From positions 1,670,449 through 1,734,448 of the forward strand of contig JAEVLN010000011.1 of the NCBI GenBank assembly GCA_018350325.1: a stretch of DNA of 64,000 nt. Reading direction: 5' to 3'. A model generated the notes under the pieces. It made no database searches, had not been told where the DNA came from, and saw only the letters and a list, made by a program, of their open reading frames with translations. Source of the stretch: Globodera rostochiensis. Its lineage: Eukaryota > Nematoda > Chromadorea > Rhabditida > Heteroderidae. Positions 10,971 to 22,381 of the stretch are shown piece by piece. Within the stretch, counting starts at the first letter, position 1. Each line of letters opens with the position of its first letter. Both the position numbers and the translations under genes were made by a program.

Positions 10971-11946
10971 GACTAAACCGGGGGTTGGCAACAAAAATTT
11001 TGCGAAATAAAGACAGTAAAGGTCAAAAATAAGATTTTGCTGGCAAAAATAAGGACGCTTTAAAAAATGTTCAAAAATGCAGTAAATTTTTGTTTTTTGC
11101 TTTTTTAACCATATTATCGACACGAAGAATTTTTCTCAATAATTCGGGCTTGGAAATAAGGAAATTATAAAATTCGGAACAATTTGATACATAATCATTT
11201 CCGTTTTACTGCATTTTTGTTAAAAAAATTAAAAAAAAAAAACAATTTTTTGCAAATTCTGTTTCACTTTTAGGGGGGGGGGGGGGGATGGTCGGCGGTG
11301 CCGACAGTGCAAAATTTCGCTTAATTTTTTGTTTGTGAAGGGGCAGGAAATATAATTAAATTTCGCTTCGAATTTTCTCATCCATTTTAAAAATACGGCA
11401 ATTTTTTTTTTGCTGTTTTTAGGCGTGGTAAAGGTCCGGCGGCGCCAATAGGCGCCGCGAGAAAATTTTCTTGAAGATAGGACAAGATTTATTAAGAAAA
11501 TTGGTCCAAAAATTAGAAATGTTGCAAAACAAAGGACCCGCTTAGGTTTTTTGATTGCGTCCAACAAAAAAATGAATGAAAGACTTGTAAATTGTCAACT
11601 AAAAGATTTTTTTTAATGGAAAAAATGTGAAGAATTTTCAGATTGTTTACAACCACCGTAAATATTTAGAAAAGTCGGCAAAGATCATTTACACAATCAA
11701 GGATCTGAACTTGCACTCCACATACACATCAAGTGCCCCCAACACTCACCACCACTACACAACCCAACTGCATTTTCATGCTCAAAAATCCCATTCTTAG
11801 GGGTGTATTTTTATTAATCCCGACTCTACCGGGATCGGGATTACGACCTTTCAAAAACCGGGATAATCCCGCCCGATCCCGACCGGGATCCCGATCCTGG
11901 CCAACTCTACTTATAAATAAGGACAGTTGGAATCCCTGGACTAAAC
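10971..11946. mobile_element. Non-autonomous hAT-like element (CAGGG type) with exact 8-bp target-site duplication
   Basis: The body is 10979-11938, flanked by GACTAAAC at 10971-10978 and 11939-11946. It begins CGGGGGTTGGCAAC and ends GACAGTTGGAATCCCTG, an imperfect TIR pair. The left 60 bp closely resembles the element at 40109-40557 (AACAAAAATTTTGCGAAATAA). Inside are two GC-rich palindromic modules (about 11290-11310, 11437-11460). At 11790-11912 there is a CATTCTTAGGGGTGTATTTT motif followed by a CCCGATCCCGACCGGGATC palindrome cluster. No transposase was seen. Confidence 0.85.
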
Positions 11947-12339
11947 ATATGACCATGACTGTTACAGAGAAATCGTTCCGATTTAAATTTGTTAAGTGTC
12001 ATGACTTTGAGCAATTTCCTGTCACAATGCCTCATTGGCCTTTTCAAAAACCACATTGAGAAAAAAATCTGCAATTTGTTTGTTTCGAGATTCTCATAAA
12101 AAGTGAATATTGTGAATATTTTCAAACAATATTTATTAAATTAATTATCTTAATAAAAATTAATTTTTTTTAAACTTTGAAAAAATATTCTTTTTTTTTT
12201 TTGGTTTAACAGAATAAATTAACCCCCCATCCCTGGCGCCCAGCCCCAATCGATTTGTCTGTTGCCCCCCCCGTCATTTGTGTTGCTGTCCACCCCCCCC
12301 CCCCCCCCCCCATATTCCACCAAATAATCATTTATCCCC

Positions 12340-12496
12340 AACACATCCATCACAAACATTTGCTACGGATCATTTTGCCGGGTCCGTTGGATATATACTT
12401 TTTGGCATTTCATTTCTCGAGCATAAATTCCCATTTAAATATAAAATCTCATGATTTTTAGCAGTGCTTTATCGGAACGCTAAAATAATTCTAAAA
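12340..12496 (+). promoter_or_regulatory. Conserved MSDN upstream block before copy 4
   Basis: Same order of motifs as before copy 2: ACATCCATCACAAACATTTG, CTACGGATCATTTTGCCGGG, CTCGAGCATAAATTCCCATT, then TGATTTTTAG with the AG at 12460-12461, 36 nt before the ATG. Confidence 0.5.
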
Positions 12497-14225
12497 ATGT
12501 CGGAAAACGAAAGCGACAAAGAGCAGCAACAACAAATGGAGAAAATGTGAGTTTATTTCCTAATTAATGTAAGAGGGCAGGGATTGGCTGAGCAGTCTCG
12601 CCCGGGGAGAGCTAAAAAGATGGGATAATGTCCCATCAAGGTCAGTCCGTCTTCCGTCCCGAACATCCCCCCCCCCATTCTTCCCAGGGACGTGCCCAGC
12701 CAGCGGGGGACGGCGCGGTATAACATTTAGAGACAAACCGCGGATCAGGATCTGGATTTAGAAAATGACCAGGATTTAAAATCCTGATTTCAGTATATTG
12801 ATCCCAATTTTTCTCCGTTGTGTTGTTTTCTCCTAGTTTATAAGGGTTTGCCAACTTTAAGCAGAGCTTTGAATTTAAAAGAAATGCATTTTTCTAAAGA
12901 ATTTTTCAAGAAGAAAATTTTCATAAACCTGTAGTCAAAATTTATGTTCTACGCGAGAACCAGGTCCGTAAATCGTGCTCACCCAATCGTGGTGCTCCGA
13001 CGTCTAGCCCTGAACGGGAGGACCCTCTCTCGTGAAGGGCCAAGCATCGAAGCTTTATTCTAATGATCAAATCAAGAGCCACAATTTCAGTTTCATTTGT
13101 GCCGACGTTTGGCTCGGAGTCTTTGCCTTTCTTTGTCCTTTTGACGTCGGACTGAAAATGGCACTGATCAGTGATCGATTGGACGTTTTGGTGGACGTCC
13201 ATTTCAAGTCGAGGGAATGGTCGTTCGGTTGGATGGAAATTCGTCGCGCGGATGACGGAAATGGCGCAGAAATGGTCAATCGCTCTCGTAAACGGCTGTC
13301 AATTCCTCAAGAGCCGCTTCCAGGAAAAGTGACCGGATTCGAATGGATTACGATAAGGTCATTTCCATCATTAAAAAAACAATATATTTTTTTAATGATA
13401 ATTGTATAATTTAGTTACATCGACCAAACTGTCATCGAATTTCTTGAACGCATTCGCCCTCTTTTTGACTCTTCCGGCACAAATGTTTGGATTCACTCCG
13501 GCGACCAAAGTCGCAGCTTGCGAATCATTCGGCAAAATATTTTGCCATTGGTCAGTGGCAATGTTTGCGGTTTTCTTTTGCACGCCCACGTTCTCTACCG
13601 TTTGCGCAAATTCTCTCCGGCCATTCTTCGCAATTGCGCAAATCTTCGATCGATCAATTCCTATGGACTTTTCCCCGAATTTCCGGCCAAAGACAACGCC
13701 GGCGCTTGGTCTGCCGAAGCTTTGGCTAAATGGTTGATCACTCCCCGCGGGGATGGCCTTCCGAAGATGCTTCGTTGTTTTTATTCGAGAGGAATGGAAG
13801 AAATCAAAGCGGTAATTTCTATTTTTGTACAATCAGTTTGAGAATATTCGTTTTAGTCATTTGGCAATGCTTCTGAGTCGGTCAATTTTATCATCCGTTT
13901 GAGTTCATCTTCTGGCTTTGAACCATTTGAGATGAAGAACAATTGGACGGGGGAGCAATTGACATTGCGACACTTCAAAAGAGACATTTGGCTGTTGGTG
14001 CGTTGTCCAATTGGGCGAGAAGAGGACAAATGGACTAATTGGGAGAAGGAGGCAATTGAGTGGGAATGGCACCGTCAACGGAATTGTATTTTCGTTAACT
14101 TCGAAGACAGGGACATCGGCGACGGGTAAGGGAATAAAATTGTCTCACTTTCCCCTCCCATCTTTAAAATCTTTTTCAGAATGATTGAGGCGGCAAAGGC
14201 TGGGCCAAGTGAGTGCAAAAAGTGA
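12497..14225 (+). CDS. MSDN-family F-box-like protein, copy 4 (intact)
   Basis: Exons 12497-12546, 13091-13357, 13415-13811, 13857-14125 and 14180-14225 join to 1029 nt (342 aa) with no stop. The F-box-like segment reads [20 protein letters not shown], and the exon 4 core reads [20 protein letters not shown]. The tail is changed to GPSECKK. The Trp-rich motif is weakened ([14 protein letters not shown]), so two tryptophans conserved in relatives are missing. Intron 1 keeps the family's conserved block (GTCAGTCCGTCTTCCGTCCC at about 12640, CATCGAAGCTTTATTCTAAT at about 13045). Probable cytosolic or nuclear adaptor; partner unknown. Confidence 0.8.
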
Positions 14226-14840
14226 ATAGACGACGGAGGGAATTTGATGAAGGAAATTTAAACGATTAAATGGCACAATAATTGTTGGTGTCTCCTCCTT
14301 TGCCGTATGAGTGTTTAAAGCCGAAATTCTGCTGGGGTGGACTGATCGGAGAGTGATCCTGAAAATGAATTTTGATGCTCGGATCTGATTTGTCTGAAAA
14401 TTACAGACAAATCGTTTCGATGTATAATTAAAATTATTTTGAGTGTCACGACAATTGATTTGAGCAATTTCCTGTCACAAATGACTCACTGGCCTTTCCA
14501 AAAACCACAGAATGAGGAAAAATCCGCAGATGAGTTTTTTTTGTTTCGACATTCTCGACCAAAATCTCAGTGATACCTTTAAAAAATTTAAAAGTGAATA
14601 TTTCAAACATTAAACTCACTTTAAAAAATTTCTTTTTTTCGGTTATAGATTATCCCGTCCATCCCTGGCGCCCCAATCGATCACTTTTTCATTTGGATTG
14701 CCCCTCCCCCAATGGAAAATATTCTTCCCCGACACATCACAAACATTTGCTTCGGATCATTCGAGACTTTCGGAATATATTCTAAAATTGCATAATTTAT
14801 AATTAGTTTTATCGGAACGCTAAAATTAATTTATATAAAA
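14226..14840. other. Spacer between MSDN copies 4 and 5, with upstream block of copy 5
   Basis: No gene is visible. 14690-14840 holds a reduced form of the family's 5' block: CCGACACATCACAAACATTT, CGGATCATTCGAGACTTTCG, then CTAAAATTGCATAATTTATA. The usual TTTTTAG is replaced by TTTATAATTAG. Confidence 0.5.
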
Positions 14841-16526
14841 ATGTCGGACAACGAAAGCGAAAAGGAGCAGCAACTGCAAATGGAGAAAATGTGAATTTAT
14901 TTCCTAATGTAAGAGGGAAACGGGCAGGGATTGGCTGTTGGAAATTTCGGCAGGGCATTTTTAAACGTTTTTTTTTACTTTTGTGCCTATTCGACATTTT
15001 TTCGAAAAATTTCTTAATTCATTTCTTGTAAAGATCCTTCAAAGAAATTTTTGTTATTGCCCAAAAATGCACCCCATAAAATCGAACGTTTTTTTCACAA
15101 AATATACCCTTAAAGATCAAAAGTTTTCAAGATTTTTGATATTTCAATAAGACTCAGTTTTTTCTAGAATTTTATTAATTTCAAGAAATGATGTGAAAAA
15201 GATGGGATCATGGCCCATCCGAGGGCAGTCCGTCTTCCGTCCCGAACATTCCCTCCCCAATCCTCCCAGGAACGTTCTCATCGAACGGGGATGGGCCCGA
15301 CATAAGACCGGGGGAAAGGGGGAGGGGAAGGAACGGCACCGGGAAGTGCCAAGAATCGAAGCTTTACTCTAATGAATCATCAAGAACCATTAATTCCAAA
15401 TTTCAATTTCATTTGTGCCGACGTTTGGTACGGAGTCTTCGCTTTTCTTGACCCATTTGAGCTCGGACTGAAAATGGCGCTGATCAGTGATCGATTGGAC
15501 ATTTTGGTGGACGTCCATTTCAAGTCGAGGAAATGGTCGTTGGGTCGGCTGCACATTTATCGCGCAATCGGAAGGAATGGCGCACAAATTGTCAACTATC
15601 GCTCCGGTGAACGGCTTCTAATTCCTCAAGGACCGTTTCCAAACAAAGTGATCGGATTCGAATTGATTTCGATAAGGTCATTTTCTTTCTAAAAAATGAC
15701 AAATTAAAATTTTCAGTTACATCGACCAAAGCGTCATCGAATTCCTCGAACGCTTTGGGCGGCTTTTTCACTCTTTCGGGACCACTGTAGATATTGATAC
15801 CCACAAGTACAACAGCCGCAGTTGGGAAATTATTCGGCAAACGATTTGGCCGTTGGTCACTGACAACATTTGCCGCTTTCTTTCATACTCCCCCACCCAA
15901 TTCGACTGTTTGCGACAGATCTCTCCGGCGATTCCTTGCAATTGCCCAAATCTCCGATCGATCTATTCATTTGGACTTTTGCCCGAATTCGGCCGAAGAC
16001 AACGCCGGCGCTTCTTCTGCCCAAGCCGTGGCCAAATGGTTGCTTACTCCCCGCGGGGATGGTCTCCCGAAGATGCTTTGTTGTGACTTTGATTCGGACG
16101 GACTCATTGGGGTAATTTCTCCTCCTTTTGTATAAAATCATAATCGTTTTAGGCCTTTGTCAACGCCTCTGAGCAGGTCAATTTCATCATCAGCTTTTTG
16201 TTTGATGAGGCCGATGACTTTGTGCCATTTGAACTGGAGAACGATTTGACGCGGGAGCAATTGACATTGCGACGAATAAACGAAGTCAAATGGCTGTTGG
16301 TGCGTTGTCAAATTGGGCGAGAAGAGGACAAATGGACTAATTGGGAGAAGGAGACAATTCAGTGGGCCTGGAATACGGGGAATTGCATCATCGTTAACTT
16401 CCAAGACAGTGACATTGACGACGGGTACGGACTGACTGCATTAATTTCAAAATTCCTCTCCCATTGTTAAACTTTTATTTCAGGATGTTTGACACAAAGG
16501 CAGGTCCAAGTGAGCCCAAGAAGTGA
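14841..16526 (+). pseudogene. MSDN-family F-box-like gene, copy 5 (lost acceptor, frameshift)
   Basis: Exons are 14841-14890, 15407-15676, 15717-16111, 16153-16424 and 16484-16526. Two lesions are visible. The acceptor before exon 2 reads TTTCAA where every other copy has TTTCAG. In exon 3 the codons for EFPAEDN have lost two bases (GAATTCGGCCGAAG against GAATTTCCGGCCGAAG in relatives, near 15988), shifting the rest of exon 3. Exons 2, 4 and 5 are otherwise open and well conserved, so the decay is recent. If the acceptor were rescued by a nearby AG, a protein of about 210 aa could still be made. Confidence 0.78.
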
Positions 16527-17836
16527 ATGGACAAAAGGAATTTTGTGAAAGAAATTCGAAAAGAAAATTGATTAAATGACACAATAATTGTTGGCTTCTT
16601 TTGTTGCCGTATGAATGTTTGAAGCCGATTTAATGTTGTAGTACGGTTTAAACCGGACGGGCAGGGAAAAGCGTTGGCCGACATTTGCTCCGCAGGCAAA
16701 ATTTACTTTTGCGCCACAAAGCAAATCCAACCAAAAATGGCAAAATGTCTTCCACAAATTTTAAATCTTCTTTCAAGTTCAGAATTTTGAAACGAATTCG
16801 GAAAAATTGAAGAATATCAAAAACTTTTGTTTGTCTTGAATTTATATATCAATTGACTCCTCTCGTCGAGACAAGAAGTTGGGGACGGGGTCGGGAATGG
16901 AAATATCGAGGGGAGGTGTCGGAGTCTTCATGAAGGGGCCGTTTAGCAACTTGGTCCAATTACGGGGGGCGTGTCAATGACACTGATCGGCAAAAAATGC
17001 GCGCACAATTTCTGTCCGATTGGCGCCAAATGCATGGAGAAAGAAATTTTCACACTTTGCTATTAAACGACATGTTTTGGTATAACAAAAAATTGAAATC
17101 GAATTAAACAATTGATTGAATTGAATTTTTTTATTTTGTTTTTAAATTGAATAAATAATTTTGTTCGATAAATTAATTGCTTTTTGAAAATTTAGATAAG
17201 AGCCCGGACCGATCGAGATTTTCGATCGGTCTATAAGTCTGGGCATCGGCCTTTGGTCCCAATCGATTACTTGACATTTGCGCCACAAGGCAAATCCGAC
17301 ACAAATGGCAAAATGTTTTCCACAATTTCAAATCTTCTTTCAAGTTCCGAATTCTGAAATTAACTGGTCGCCATATCAAAGGTTTAATCTCGGTTTTATT
17401 ATTAGTTTAAAACTCAATTTTAAATTCGTCGGGGTGGACTGATCGGATTTAAAACAATCGATCAAATCACTCCAACACATTTATGTTTGTTTGTAGCCAT
17501 TTTCGTTTATTCCATTTTTATGTGATTATTTCCATTTAAATATGAGGTGAAAAGTGTTTGAAAAAATGATTTGTTTTAGAGGACACATAAAAATAAAAAG
17601 AAAAAATGAAATTTGTTGAGGAGACAATTTGCGCCAGCCAAACATTGAGACAAAAAAATTGAGCAAAATTGTACACAACGAAGGAATGGAGACTATTTAT
17701 GTGACTGATAGGGCAACAAATATTTGTTGCGCTGTTTGAGAATGAAGCTTCTGCCGCTGTTTCTATTTTATATTTTGAATTGCTTCTTCAACGATTATTT
17801 CTTTGTCTTTGAAAAGTGTCATCCGCCGCCGCCTCA
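16527..17836. other. Spacer between MSDN copy 5 and the collagen gene
   Basis: No gene is visible. It contains duplicates of 9630-9990 (at 16640-16700, 17268-17330 and 17450-17700). At 17204-17256 there is the dispersed palindrome CCGATCGAGATTTTCGATCGG flanked by GAGCCCGGA and TCTGGGC. Confidence 0.6.
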
Positions 17837-19561
17837 TTAGTAACCGGACTGAGTTCTCGGCGGTGGGCAGTGATCCTGGAAATGGTGGAATTTGTAAAAA
17901 TACAAACAATTTTTAGGCAAAAAACTTCTTACGCAAGCTCCACCAGTGCCGGGCGTGCCGGCCGGGCCGGGCCCTCCGGGCCCGCCAGGGTTTCCGGGCC
18001 CTCCGGGCGGTCCCGCGTCGCCGGGAGGTCCGGGCGGGCCAGGCTGAGAATTTCCCTAAAAACAAACAATTACATTTTAATTACGTTATTTGCGAATTCA
18101 CATTTGATCCGAGTTGGCCAGGCTGTCCGGGCTGTCCAGCCGGTCCAGGAGGGCCAGGCGGGCCTGGAGGAGCACTTCCTGAAAATGAATTTTTGATGAT
18201 ATGATCTGACTTGTTTTAAAGAAATCGGGAAATTCATTAAGATTCAATATTATTCAAATTTACCGCCAATCATTTGTCCGGGAGGTCCAGACTGGCCGGG
18301 CTGTCCAGAGCCTCCGGGTGGGCCGGGCGGGCCGGGAGGCCCAGGCGGACCGGGCGGAGAACCGCCGCTGAAATTACACATTAAATTTCATATAAATGGC
18401 ACTCTTTTAATTGTCAGTAGTAATTAACAAAATATATTTTAAATGGGTGAGAAAAGAATTTCAAAATAACTTAACTAACTCTTGGAAAACAATTCTTTGT
18501 ACAGTATTTATAGGCAAATTATTTGCCAATTGAATAAATAAATAACTCACTAGCCGCCTTCTGGTGTGCTTCCGGGTGATCCCGAGTTTCCGGGCGGTCC
18601 TTTCGGGCCTCCGGGTCCGGGAGGTCCTGCAAATTGAAATTTATTGGTTGAGCTTGATCGGAAATGTCAGCTTCGGCTTGATTAAATGAGTCCTTTTTTG
18701 ATCACAAAAGATGTTTTGGGCCAAGCTTGAGCTTGGTCTGAAATTGTTTGGCACACACCTGGTGGTCCGGGCGGGCACTCGGGCGTGCAGCTGCTGCCTC
18801 CGGACGGGGCGGGTGGTTGTCCGTCCGTGCCGGGCTGTCCAGGCCCGCCCGGCTGTCCGTCATCGCCTGGCGCTCCGTCCCCACCGGGCGTTCCCGGTGC
18901 ACCAGCGGGGCCCGTCGTGCACGTGCACTTTTGTCCACCACCGGATGGGCCGCCACCGGCGGACGAGGCGTAGCCGCCAAACTTGGCATATCCGCCGCTT
19001 CCACCACCACCACCACCGCCGCCTCCGGAGCTTCCTCCGCCTCCCGCGCCTCCGCTCGACGCGTAACCGCCTCCAGATGGAGTGCCACCTCCACCTCCAC
19101 TGCCTCCGGCTCTGGCATAGCCGCCACTGCTGCCGGTGCCACCTGCGCGTGCATAGGAGGACCGCTTGATGCGGTCGTTTCCGGTCAGATGTTGGACCTG
19201 TACAGGCAGTGGTTGGTGATCAGACCAGAAGAAAAGATTTATGGAAGAGTGATTAAACCTGACTCAACCAAGAATCATCGTCATTATTGGGCCCACCAAC
19301 CTTCGCATATTCGTCCCACAGCCCAATGGTTCGGTGATGGCAGAACGCGAGCTCCTCCTGCAACGACGACTGCACGAACTGCATGTAGTTGTACAGCATT
19401 GGCACCGCAATCACCGCTGTCAGCACTGCAGCGGTGCCGATGGCAACGCCGATGAATGCCGAACGGCGCAACTGTGCCGACTCGCGCAACGCGCTCTTCG
19501 GGTCGTCATGTTGCTGCTCGTGATCGTCGTCACCGAGCGGCCTTCGGTCCAGCTTGGTCAT
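17837..19561 (-). CDS. Nematode cuticle collagen
   Basis: Seven exons on the minus strand (19561-19301, 19197-18759, 18626-18551, 18367-18264, 18178-18102, 18055-17933, 17875-17837) join to 1119 nt (372 aa). The N-terminus has the nematode cuticle collagen pattern: a short polar lead, a hydrophobic anchor (IGVAIGTAAVLTAVIAVPML) and YNYMQFVQSSLQEELAFC. A DRIKR site precedes a long Gly-rich stretch with tandem GGGGG runs. Interrupted Gly-X-Y blocks follow, bounded by Cys clusters (CTC, CTPEC). The last residues, HCPPPRTQSGY, are typical of the family. The product is expected to be secreted and cross-linked in the cuticle. An acceptor TTTTTTGCAG lies 6 nt before the ATG, consistent with trans-splicing. 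The many introns splitting the Gly-X-Y region are more than many cuticle collagens have. Confidence 0.93.
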
Positions 19562-21018
19562 GTTGATCTGCAAAAAAGGGGGGGGGATGTTTTTGTTTAA
19601 AAGTGCAGTGAAATAACACATAAAGAAAGGGTTTTATGACGAAATTTCTATTTTTTAAAGCGTTTTTGGCCTTTTTAGGAAGAGAATTTTTTCTTATGGG
19701 AAGCTTAGAGAACTGATCAAAAATGAGTAAATTAATCTGGTCGTTGAATATCTAAATTTGTTATTGCTTTTATGGCCAGTAAACAATGAATTGGATCCAC
19801 TTAATTGGGGAATAATTCTGGAAAAAATTAAAATTAAAAACAGCGGGAGACGACAGCTGGTTGGTTGGTTACAGGAAAATGTGTTGATCCAAAAGCTGGA
19901 ATAGGTAAACTAATGGAGGAGAAAGTAATTGCTGCGCAGCCCGACGATTGGCCTTGTTGGCCTATTGGAAAGCGCTTTATATACATTCTGAAGAGGGGGG
20001 GGGCAGACAGTCGTGCTTCACTGCATGCTGCGCGAGCTGCAAACCCACGGAAAAAAAAGATCAGTGCCCGCCCCGCCCCCTCCCTCCACTGGGCATCTAT
20101 CTGATCAAACGGTGATCAAAGTAAATGAATGATTTGTGGTGATGACCCCCCATCCCCGGGGGGGGGCAACATTCTCCGGCCCATCGTGTCATTTGTCATT
20201 GTGCGCAATAAAGAAACATAAAGGGGGGGGGGGTGCGCATGGAATGGGCCGGAGGGGCCATTCATTGTTTTTACTTTGCTACGGGTGCTGCTCTAGGCGC
20301 CGTGCAAATCGCGCCCAGAGGCCAATCAATTAATCGGAGACAGACAAACCCCCGAGGGGTTGACGCGATGCGGGAAGGAAGCGCGCAGTTCCACCAAAAG
20401 CAATAGCGAGTAACACACAATGTTTGGCCATATAATGCTGTGCTGCCTGTCCATCCCCTGAACTGCTTCTCGCGTCCTTTGTTCTTCTTCAAATTGACGC
20501 CGCTTTTGTTGCCGCGTGAGCGGGGAGGGGGGGGGGGACAATGAATGAACGGTGGACAAATTGTCGACACAGGAAATTTAAGAAAAAAAACAACATAATA
20601 AATCATTATGTCACAAGCTTTTCGGTGCAAAACGCGGTCCAAACATTCCGTCACTGGACAATCTGTCACTGGACAATCCGTCAATGGACAATCTGTCACT
20701 GGACAATCCGTCAATGGACAATCTGTCACTGTGCCAATGGACAAACCATCAAAATGATAAAAATAGTAAAGTAAAAGCGATCATTTTTATTTTACAAAAA
20801 CTTGGATTAGCTTTTTCCCCATTTTATAATCAATAATCAGAAGATCTAGTTCATCGTGCTTTTCATCTGTCTGCCCACTTACAAAGCATTTTCCATTGTC
20901 TCGTTGGCAGATTTCAATTTATTTTATTTAACATTTCATTGAGCAATTGGAAATTTTATATAAAAAATTGTTGCGATTGTAAAATATTTTTTGAACTTAT
21001 TTTAATTGTTTGGAGTTG
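19562..21018. other. Intergenic region between collagen and the RING-H2 gene
   Basis: No supported gene. It contains several poly-G tracts, for example near 19996, 20160 and 20225. At 20641-20745 there is an array of about six 15-bp units, CACTGGACAATCTGT and variants. Confidence 0.6.
20641..20745. repeat. 15-bp tandem repeat (CACTGGACAATCTGT and variants)
   Basis: About six units alternate between CACTGGACAATCTGT and CAATGGACAATCCGT. Because 15 is a multiple of three, frames stay open across it; no gene is implied. Confidence 0.8.
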
Positions 21019-22381
21019 ATGTATTCCATTACAATTATTATTGCATTATTTATTTTTGCGGAATATGGTCGCTGTAAGTGTAAATTTTTTTGACTCTTTA
21101 AAAATATTAAAAAAAATTTTATATTAATTGAAAATATTTAATTTTAATTATTTTAAAAGGTGGCTCTTCTGATGGAGAAGAGATTAATTCAACAAAATGT
21201 AACATTTGTCACTCAAAAATGATTAACGGTGAAAAACTTCAGACATTGTTGCCATGCCGCGCGCGTATGCCATTTTGATTATGCCCCTCAAGTTTATTTA
21301 CAAGCATAAATACCTATAATGGCATGGCACTATATCAAAATGCCAACCCGGCTTGCCAACTGGGCCAAAAACGTCAAATGCCAACCTGAAAATGATCTAA
21401 TTGCCATAGTATATGATAAAAACTTTTATCAAAAAAAAATCTTCTCAGTTTTTAAAGTAAATATTTTTGGCCCGGTTTGCATTTCGACCGTTTTAATTTT
21501 GACCAGTTGGCATTTTGACCGTTTTAGGCCTGGTTGGCATTTTGACCGGTTGGAATTTCGTCCTGACACTATAAATAATTCTACTTTCTTAATTTGATAA
21601 AATTTAGCATGTGTTTCATGAAAAGTGCTTCACAGAGTGGTAAATAAACAAAATGCTTTACATATTCACAATAACTAATGAAAACGAAAACATATTATTT
21701 TGTTACATGAAATTCAAATAAATGCTAAGGGAATCATTTCGTAACACTTGCCCAACATGTTATGTTGAAATTGTACTAACTGTCCAAACGGGTGCTTTTG
21801 AACCATTAAAAAATGTCGGAAGCATTATGCAACATATCGAAAATAAGCTGGTAAAATCGCATAAACTTCAAACGGACACATTGAGAATCGCTCAACGCAA
21901 CCGCAATTGGGCATTGTCAGGTAGTGAGTGTGCTCAAGACCTAAAATTTACCGAGACTCGAGACCGAGACTTGGCTCCGAGACTCGAGATCGAGACTTGG
22001 CCCCGAGACTCGAGATCGAGACCTAACCCCGAGCTCGAGACCAGGCCGAAATTTGACTCCGAGACTCGAGATCGAGACTTACACCGAGACTTGAGACATG
22101 ATCCTGAGACTCGTGACCGAGACGAAACCCCAAAAAGATTTTTCAAGATTCGAGACTCTCGCGCATTACTACTATTGTCAGGTGCGCAAATGACGCGCAA
22201 TCAAATATCGGAAGCTGTGCAAAGTTTGTGGTGTATTGCAGTGCAAGATTCGCAAAAACCAAAAGCGCTTACTACGCATGCATTGGAAGCGGTGCAATGG
22301 TTGTGCCATAAAGCATTGAATGATGCGCAATCATCAACAACAGCAATTACGCAAGGCACCCAACACCTTTTTTTGATATAA
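21019..22381 (+). CDS. RING-H2 finger protein with predicted signal peptide and an in-frame transposon insertion
   Basis: Exons 21019-21073, 21160-21260, 21608-21639 and 21730-22381 join to 840 nt (279 aa). Residues 1-19 (MYSITIIIALFIFAEYGRC) form a hydrophobic signal-like leader. A complete RING-H2 finger follows: C-x2-C, 15 residues, C-x-H (CRH), x2, H-x2-C, 10 residues, C-x2-C (CPTC). This fold usually binds E2 enzymes in ubiquitin ligases. The remaining C-terminal part is unlike anything I recognise. Residues encoded by 21922-22174 come from a hAT-like element that keeps the frame open and adds an Arg/Asp/Glu-rich stretch of 87 residues. The second intron has to use a GC donor (CCGC then GCGCGT), its weakest point; it contains ATGCCAAC palindromic repeats. 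Secreted RING proteins are known among cyst-nematode gland proteins, so an effector role is possible but unproven. Confidence 0.68.
21914..22182. mobile_element. Short GAGACT-type hAT-like MITE inside the RING-H2 coding exon
   Basis: The body 21922-22174 (253 bp) is flanked by exact 8-bp repeats TTGTCAGG at 21914-21921 and 22175-22182. Ends are TAGTGAGTGTGCTC and GCGCATTACTACTA, an imperfect inverted pair. Internally it is an array of CCGAGACTCGAGATCGAGAC units as in 43-1135. Body plus one duplication is 261 bp, exactly 87 codons, with no stop in the host frame. Confidence 0.88.

Larger units (their letters stand above)
9300..12496. other. Intergenic decay zone between MSDN copies 3 and 4
   Basis: No intact gene is visible. 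9630-9990 is a segmental duplicate of parts of 16640-16700 and 17450-17700 (shared TTTAAACCGGACGGGCAGGGAA and a GTAGCCATTTTCGTTT block). 10170-10320 is a decayed MSDN upstream block (ACATTTGCTACGGATCATTG). 10372-10470 is an orphan MSDN exon 5. 10979-11938 is a hAT-like element. Confidence 0.7.

Noticed and set aside
16572..17379. Minus-strand frames sharing WKTFCHxxxDLLCGAK-like text
   Set aside because: The similarity reflects a DNA duplication (16640-16760 and 17268-17360). Neither copy has a start, splice pattern or recognisable domain.
18702..19455. Forward-strand frames of 150-235 codons over the collagen gene
   Set aside because: They are antisense shadows of the Gly-X-Y coding exons; the minus-strand model explains every exon and splice site.
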